9,554 nucleotides of DNA from Caldilinea sp. (GTDB lineage Bacteria; Chloroflexota; Anaerolineae; Caldilineales; Caldilineaceae), in assembly GCA_026389955.1 (NCBI GenBank), contig JAPLGY010000471.1, positions 1 through 9,554 on the forward strand. The letters are read 5' to 3'. Shown one piece after another: positions 5,325-9,554 of the stretch; the stretch's first letter is position 1, and each line of letters begins with the position of its first letter. The notes beneath the pieces were generated by a model. It worked only from the letters and a program-made list of their open reading frames with translations, had not been told where the DNA came from and did not search any database. The translations under genes and the position numbers were made by a program.

Positions 5325-6518
5325 ATGAAGATCGAAGCGGTGGATCTTTTCTATGTTTCCATGCCCGAGGTGCTTGATATCGGGGACGGCAGCCAGGATG
5401 CGCTGCTGGTGCGCGTTCAGGCTGGGGGCGAGGAAGGGTGGGGAGAATGTGAGGCGTCGCCGCTGCCGTCGATCGCCAGCTTTGTCACGCCGATGTCGCA
5501 CAGTGCCTGCAAACCGATCGCCGCCTCCGTGCTCGGACAAACGCTTCAGGACATCGACGACATCTATCGCATCGGCAACCTGGTCCGTGCCAACAGCCTG
5601 GATCTGCTGCAAAGCGCTCACATGCTCTCCGGAGTCGATATTGCACTCTGGGATCTGTTGGGCAAACGGCTGAACGAACCTGTCTGGAAATTGCTGGGCT
5701 ACCCACACCCCTTTCCCAAACTGCCCTATGCGTCGATGCTCTTTGGGGAAAGCCCAGAGGCCACATTGGCCAAAGGGCGGGCAGTGCGGCAGGCTGGGTA
5801 TCGGGCGGCCAAATTCGGGTGGGGCCCCATCGGGCTGGGCACTGTTGCCGAGGACGCCGACCATTTTGTGGCGGCGCGAGAAGGGCTGGGGCCCGATGGA
5901 CTTTTGTTGATCGACACAGGCACGGTCTGGCACGACGATGTCGAGAAGGCCGCGCTGCGCCTGCCAGCGCTGCACGCCTGCCGCGCCACCTGGCTGGAAG
6001 AGCCCTTTGATTCTGGCGCGTTCACGGCCTACCGCGCGCTGGCCCAGCGCAGCGGCAATCTCAAGCTGGCAGCCGGGGAAGGCTGTCACTCCTTCTACAT
6101 GGCCCAACATCTGATCGACTACGCCGACATCGGCTATGTGCAGATCGACGCCGGGCGGATCGGCGGAATCAGCGTGGCCAGGCAGGTAGCCGCCTACGCG
6201 CAGGCGCGCGGTGTCACCTATGTCAACCACACCTTCACCTCCCACCTCGCGCTCAGCGCTTCACTGCAGCCCTACGCCGGTCTGGAACAGGATCTCCTTT
6301 GCGAGTACCCGGTCGAACTCCAGCCCCTGGCCGTCGCTGTCACCGAGAACTCGATCGGGCTCGACCCCGACGGCTTTGTCCACGCGCCCGCAGCCCCTGG
6401 GCTGGGCATGCGGGTGAACTATGCAGGTCTGCAGCCTTTTTTGGTGGATGTCGAGATCCGAGTGGGCGGCCAGATGCTCTATCGCACACCCACAGGGTGG
6501 ATCAGACCCACCGTTTGA
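5325..6518 (+). CDS. Enolase superfamily enzyme (mandelate racemase/muconate lactonizing type)
   Basis: This is a 397-residue enolase-superfamily enzyme: a capping domain (about 1-125) and a TIM barrel (about 130-370) that abstracts the alpha-proton of a carboxylate, usually to dehydrate or epimerise sugar acids. Metal ligands are D197 (LIDTG), E225/E226 (WLEEPF) and E252 (AAGEG). A D275/H302 pair, 27 residues apart as in mandelate racemase, would form the barrel base. The opposite KxK motif is KFG (163-165), so the second lysine is missing, and the first ligand motif is DxG rather than DxN. It is therefore more likely a dehydratase using the His/Asp side than a two-base racemase (inference). 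GGAGG at 5315-5319 precedes ATG 5325 by five bases. It is divergent from the aldo/keto reductase and overlaps the next gene tail-to-tail by 17 bases. The exact substrate is unknown. Confidence 0.87.
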   Translation: MKIEAVDLFYVSMPEVLDIGDGSQDALLVRVQAGGEEGWGECEASPLPSIASFVTPMSHSACKPIAASVLGQTLQDIDDIYRIGNLVRANSLDLLQSAHMLSGVDIALWDLLGKRLNEPVWKLLGYPHPFPKLPYASMLFGESPEATLAKGRAVRQAGYRAAKFGWGPIGLGTVAEDADHFVAAREGLGPDGLLLIDTGTVWHDDVEKAALRLPALHACRATWLEEPFDSGAFTAYRALAQRSGNLKLAAGEGCHSFYMAQHLIDYADIGYVQIDAGRIGGISVARQVAAYAQARGVTYVNHTFTSHLALSASLQPYAGLEQDLLCEYPVELQPLAVAVTENSIGLDPDGFVHAPAAPGLGMRVNYAGLQPFLVDVEIRVGGQMLYRTPTGWIRPTV

Positions 6519-7656
6519 GGTCGAGAATGTCCCCGACTCGGTGGGCAAATCCCCGCGCCACGACCACAATGGCATTCTCCTCTTGCGGCCGATAGGCTGC
6601 AATCCACGGCGCGTCTGTATAGCTGCGCACCAGCCCGGTCAGCACCCAGTAGGGCAGCTTGCCGCTGAAGACCAGCCCTCCGCTGACATCGATATCAGGC
6701 ACGCCCGTCCCTTCCAGCTCGGTATGCTCCACATACGCCGTGTTCAGGACAGCCTCCAGGATCGGAACAGCCCCCCCAGCCACGCGCCAGACGATCGGAG
6801 AGGTGCCCGCCTTCAACCGGTGCAGCGTGGCCGGCGCCACCCAGCCCAGACGGGGATCAAACTGCCAGAAAGGCGCTGGCCAGGTGTAGGCAGACAGGGC
6901 AGCATAGAGCCAGCCAGGCCCACGCCCGTAGACCGCCAGCGGTTCGTGGGCGGGCAGGTATTCCAGCAGAGGAGGCAGGGCCGCAGGGTGCCACCGGTGC
7001 GACCCGGGATCGAGCAGTTCGAGCGTGCGCCCCAACCGTTCCAGATCGACAGCCAGTTCGGTAGGCGCCATACGCAGATGCGCCTCGCTCAGTGTGGCCT
7101 GATCGGTTTGTAACAGAGAAACCAGACGTTCTACCAGCGCGTCGAAAAGCTCCCCCTGAACCGTGCAAAAACGATGCAGCCCGGCAATCCGACCGCGCAA
7201 CACCGCTCCCTGGCCCTCAACAGCCTCTGTCCCGTCCAGGGTTGAGATCAGCTCTGCAACGACAGCCACACCCTGCTGTTCCATCATGTCCCGCCACTCC
7301 GGCAGGGCAGCGGGGTCGGCGGCCAACAACAGAGCGTGGGTGCAGCAGCCCAAAATTCGCTGCTGGTTGGCTGTCGGACGCCCGCCGACATCCACCAGCA
7401 GCGGCAGATGCCGCTGCTGCAAGTCTCGGCAGATCCGGTCGACCCACTGATCGGTAAACAGCCCTTTGTCGCGCAGCAGACGGACCGTGTCGGGAGGCGA
7501 TTCCATGCTCCAGTCACCTTCGCCGTCCGGGCAGGCACGCAGAACATAGTGGCTCACCTGCCGCCGGCGCAACGCCTGAGTCAGGCTGTAAGTGAGGACA
7601 GATTTCCCACTGTGTGGGGGACCACCGACCAAAACAGCTGAAAATTCGTGACGCAT
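6502..7656 (-). CDS. P-loop NTPase fused to two Csx3-like domains (CRISPR ring nuclease family)
   Basis: This 384-residue protein resembles the Csx3-AAA fusions of type III CRISPR systems. Csx3 (Crn3) is known to cleave cyclic tetra-adenylate, the second messenger that activates type III effectors. Residues about 6-180 form a P-loop domain: Walker A GGPPHSGKS at 11-19, and a Walker-B-like LPLLVDVGG at 84-92. Then come two Csx3-like units. The first, about 200-295, has YGRGPGWLYAAL (243-254) and FDPRLGW (266-272). The second, about 318-384, has SGKLPYWVLTGL (331-342), YRPQ (355-358) and a closing HRVGDIL (372-378). ATG 7656 has GAGG five bases upstream. ATG 7674 and a TTG at 7701 are in frame without ribosome sites. 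No cas gene or repeat array is visible here. Family assignment is by motif recognition, and enzymatic activity is inference. Confidence 0.78.
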   Translation of the reverse strand: MRHEFSAVLVGGPPHSGKSVLTYSLTQALRRRQVSHYVLRACPDGEGDWSMESPPDTVRLLRDKGLFTDQWVDRICRDLQQRHLPLLVDVGGRPTANQQRILGCCTHALLLAADPAALPEWRDMMEQQGVAVVAELISTLDGTEAVEGQGAVLRGRIAGLHRFCTVQGELFDALVERLVSLLQTDQATLSEAHLRMAPTELAVDLERLGRTLELLDPGSHRWHPAALPPLLEYLPAHEPLAVYGRGPGWLYAALSAYTWPAPFWQFDPRLGWVAPATLHRLKAGTSPIVWRVAGGAVPILEAVLNTAYVEHTELEGTGVPDIDVSGGLVFSGKLPYWVLTGLVRSYTDAPWIAAYRPQEENAIVVVARGFAHRVGDILDLKRWV

Positions 7657-7734
7657 GTGAACCTCACGGGACATGAACAAACTGCGGAACGGGCAGGACA
7701 AAGACAGGCAACCGGGTTGTTCCTGCGCCTCTCT

Positions 7735-7763
7735 GTTGTATCACGTCCTGGCAGGCCACGCAA
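7735..7763 (-). promoter_or_regulatory. Candidate promoter of the Csx3-fusion gene
   Basis: On the minus strand TTGCGT (7758-7763) and TACAAC (7735-7740) are 17 bases apart, and TGA precedes the -10, giving an extended -10. The start would be near 7728, with a leader of about 70 bases. Both hexamers are only partial matches. Confidence 0.35.
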
Positions 7764-7829
7764 TCCATCTCCTGCTGAAAAAATTCACCAGAACGGTTGA
7801 ATCTCTCCCCCCAGACATTGTTACATTGC

Positions 7830-7858
7830 TTGAAATTTTCGTGCACCTGTGCCATACT
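7830..7858 (+). promoter_or_regulatory. Promoter ahead of the tnpB remnant
   Basis: TTGAAA (7830-7835) and CATACT (7853-7858) are 17 bases apart, with a TGC extension before the -10. Transcription would start near 7865, at the remnant's ATG (7866). A small inverted repeat GTGCC/GGCAC (7849-7853 and 7860-7864) surrounds the -10. With tnpB decayed, this is now the only clear promoter ahead of the secreted protein gene that starts at 8065. Confidence 0.55.
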
Positions 7859-7865
7859 AGGCACC

Positions 7866-8118
7866 ATGAAACAGATTGCACAGGTCAAACTCCTGCCCGC
7901 CAGGCTGACACGCTGCACCGTAGGATGAACAGGCGAACGCGGCTGGCCAGTGTGTCAGTGGCCGGACCTGACAGACACGCACCTTTCGTCAATACGACCT
8001 GCATCGCCTCTGTTGTCAGGCGATCCGGTCCCAGTTCGGGCTTTCGGCTCAGATTGCCGTGCAGATGATTGGCAAGGTTGTTGACGCCTCTACGCTCGAC
8101 CGGCAGATCAGGCGATTG
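7866..8118 (+). pseudogene. Decayed N-terminus of an IS200/IS605-type tnpB (OrfB) transposase gene
   Basis: Three reading-frame segments in order match the start of TnpB/OrfB proteins as I know them. At 7866-7898 the peptide is MKQIAQVKLLP. At 7901-7933, shifted, it is QADTLHRRMNR. At 7933-8118, shifted again, it is ANAAGQCVSGRT, then a TGA (7969-7971) where the family usually has Trp, then QTRTFRQYDLHRL, FGLSAQIAVQMIGKVVDA and LDRQIRR. Intact relatives run LLPTPEQA through ERANAACxxIS to TFRQxDLHxL and FGLSAQMA without breaks. About seven bases are missing after LLP and one base before ANAA. The remaining 250 or more codons, including the RuvC catalytic motifs, are absent, so no TnpB activity is possible. 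The region 7657-7865 upstream holds only promoters and no gene I can support. The last frame continues without a stop into the downstream secreted protein. Confidence 0.72.
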
Positions 8119-9554
8119 ATTGTGGGAGTACTCTGCATGCTGAGCGTGCTCGTTGCGCCGGCGCTGGCCGCGCGCAATGCCACAGAGACCTCTCCCGCCA
8201 GTTCGCCGCACACAAACACAGGGACGGCGACCGATCGGTCCCCCATCGGCACCAATCTGCCCAAGTTGACCCAAAGCGAAATGCTGTGGACGATCGATCA
8301 GGCCCCACTGGCCGAAAACTGGCTGACCCAATGCGACGAACCCTGCAACTACATCTGGAACACCCACGAACAAGACCAACTCGTCTTCGACGCCAATGGT
8401 TGGATCATCTCCTTTGGCAACAACCCAAACCGCCAGTTTACCCATGTGGCGCTGGCCTATTTCAACGGTGTGGCCGAACATCTCCCCGGCGGCGAGTGGA
8501 CTGTCCTCTACGAAGGCGAAGCCACCGTCCAATACGACTTTTCTCCCTTTGTCACCGAAGTCAGCCGCAGCCCAGGCCGAGACGTGCTGCGCTTTGACCC
8601 CAGCCAGGCCACACTGCTGCGAGTCCGCATCTCCAATATCAACCCCGCCAACCATCTGCGCAACCTGCGTCTGATCCCGCCCGGCGGCATCTGCGGAGAT
8701 GATCCGTTCAGTTACGCCGAAAATGCTGCCAACTGCCCGGCCGACAATTTTCGTCCCTTCGAACAGGTCTACACGACCTATCGCTTTCATCCGCTTATGC
8801 TCCAGACACTGCGCCCGTACCGAACCCTACGTTTTATGCAGTGGCAGGGGATCGTCGACGATATCTCCCCCAGCACCTGGGACGAACGCAGCCAGCTCAC
8901 CGATGCGATCTGGGGCAGCGGCTGGGGAGATCAAAGCCCCCCCCTTGAGCTGATGTTTGAACTCTCCAACCTTCTCCAGGCCGACCCCTGGGTCAATCTC
9001 TTCTACTGGGCCGACGACCCCTACGTCCGCAGCTTTGCCGAACTGGCCCACGATTTGCTGGATCCGACCCTGACCCTCTACCTGGAATACTCCAACGAAA
9101 TCTGGAATGGGGCATACCCCTACAGTCTTTACGGCAATCAGATCGAAGCTTGGGCTGAAGCACGCTGGCCTGACGCCGTAGACGAAAACGGAAATCTTGT
9201 CTCCGGCTACACCAAACGGATGAACTGGGTCGGCATGCGCAGCGCCCAGATCTGTGCACTCTGGAAAGCTGCCTGGGGCACCGACGCTGAACGGATCCGT
9301 TGTGTGATGCCCGGCGGCCCCTGGGAATTTCCTGCCAGCGAAGCACTGGCCTGCCCGCTCTATGCCGCCGAAAATGGAGGAAATAATTGTGCTGGGCAAA
9401 TGTATGCCGTGGCCAGCGCGCCCTACTTCGGCGGCTACATCAACGACAACCGCAACACGGACGGCGGCTACCACGAACAACTCCTGGCATGGACACAGGA
9501 GCCCGACGGTGGGCTGAACTCCCTTTTCCACGAACTACGCACCGGAGAGCTGTT
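8065..9554 (+). CDS. Large secreted glycoside-hydrolase-like protein, 3' end outside the window
   Basis: The reading frame is open from 7972 to the window end. From ATG 8065, 496 codons are visible. Residues 1-35 form a signal peptide: basic DRQIRR (12-17), hydrophobic LIVGVLCMLSVLVAPALA (18-35) and an ALA cleavage site, so the product is exported. The mature protein opens with a polar linker. It then shows a beta-rich block with GWIISFG and PGGEWTVLYEGE, then LRFMQWQG (254-261) and YLEYSNEIWNG (340-350), where E345 follows Asn as in the acid/base NE of clan-A glycosidases. I recall the same order (GWV, PAG-x-Y-x-x-YDG, LRxMDW, YxEYSNExWN) in large proteins annotated as cellulose-binding or hypothetical. 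The start is uncertain: ATG 8065 lacks a ribosome site and its first residues derive from the tnpB remnant. ATG 8137 has GGGAG nine bases upstream but would leave only an 11-residue leader without positive charge. Confidence 0.75.
   Translation, partial: MIGKVVDASTLDRQIRRLIVGVLCMLSVLVAPALAARNATETSPASSPHTNTGTATDRSPIGTNLPKLTQSEMLWTIDQAPLAENWLTQCDEPCNYIWNTHEQDQLVFDANGWIISFGNNPNRQFTHVALAYFNGVAEHLPGGEWTVLYEGEATVQYDFSPFVTEVSRSPGRDVLRFDPSQATLLRVRISNINPANHLRNLRLIPPGGICGDDPFSYAENAANCPADNFRPFEQVYTTYRFHPLMLQTLRPYRTLRFMQWQGIVDDISPSTWDERSQLTDAIWGSGWGDQSPPLELMFELSNLLQADPWVNLFYWADDPYVRSFAELAHDLLDPTLTLYLEYSNEIWNGAYPYSLYGNQIEAWAEARWPDAVDENGNLVSGYTKRMNWVGMRSAQICALWKAAWGTDAERIRCVMPGGPWEFPASEALACPLYAAENGGNNCAGQMYAVASAPYFGGYINDNRNTDGGYHEQLLAWTQEPDGGLNSLFHELRTGEL

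Noticed and set aside
7673..8068. Plus-strand open frame of 131 codons between the Csx3-fusion gene and the secreted protein
   Set aside because: It runs across two promoters and only part of it coincides with the middle segment of the tnpB remnant (QADTLHRRMNR); the start has no ribosome site.
7885..8790. Minus-strand open frame of 301 codons opposite the tnpB remnant and secreted protein
   Set aside because: The plus strand shows both TnpB motifs and a signal peptide followed by a conserved-looking secreted protein; the minus peptide has no recognisable domain or ribosome site.
8827..9531. Minus-strand open frame of 234 codons
   Set aside because: It is antisense to the EYSNEIWNG region of the secreted protein and shows no motif.
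1..9554. CRISPR array linked to the Csx3-like gene
   Set aside because: No regularly spaced direct repeats of 25-40 bases were seen anywhere in the window.

Overview
The window is GC-rich and gene-dense, with bacterial promoters of the sigma-70 type, Shine-Dalgarno sites and a tRNA without an encoded CCA. Several protein types (zinc-ribbon plus cold-shock fusion, Csx3 fused to a P-loop domain, the style of the TnpB and universal stress proteins) are what I would expect from a Chloroflexota bacterium, perhaps an Anaerolineae/Caldilinea relative. That placement is inference from memory, not a search.

Layout. Positions 2-166 hold the C-terminal end of a CorC/HlyC (CNNM-type) membrane protein. 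Next comes a two-gene plus-strand operon (254-1957): a short-chain dehydrogenase and a PLP-dependent threonine/serine dehydratase, with a promoter overlapping the CorC stop codon. It converges on a minus-strand type II thioesterase (1997-2776). A minus-strand tRNA-Cys(GCA) (2952-3022) with its own promoter and terminator follows. Its promoter overlaps that of a plus-strand zinc-ribbon/cold-shock protein (3081-3449). A universal stress protein (3606-4121) converges on a minus-strand aldo/keto reductase (4179-5051) across a strong GC hairpin. The reductase is divergent from an enolase-superfamily enzyme (5325-6518), and the shared intergenic region holds a good reductase promoter and a small palindrome that could be an operator.

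The right third is the accessory part. The enolase-family gene overlaps tail-to-tail with a minus-strand gene (6502-7656) that I read as a CRISPR ring-nuclease-family protein: an N-terminal P-loop NTPase domain followed by two tandem Csx3-like domains. No cas gene or CRISPR array is visible in the window. Divergent from it lies a decayed start of an IS200/IS605-type tnpB gene (7866-about 8118; two frame breaks and one stop). The last tnpB frame runs without interruption into the signal peptide of a large secreted glycoside-hydrolase-like protein (8065 to beyond the window end), so transposon debris appears to supply that gene's promoter and start codon.

The left part looks like ordinary metabolism and stress functions. 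The points most worth following are the orphan double-Csx3 protein and the tnpB remnant fused to the secreted protein.
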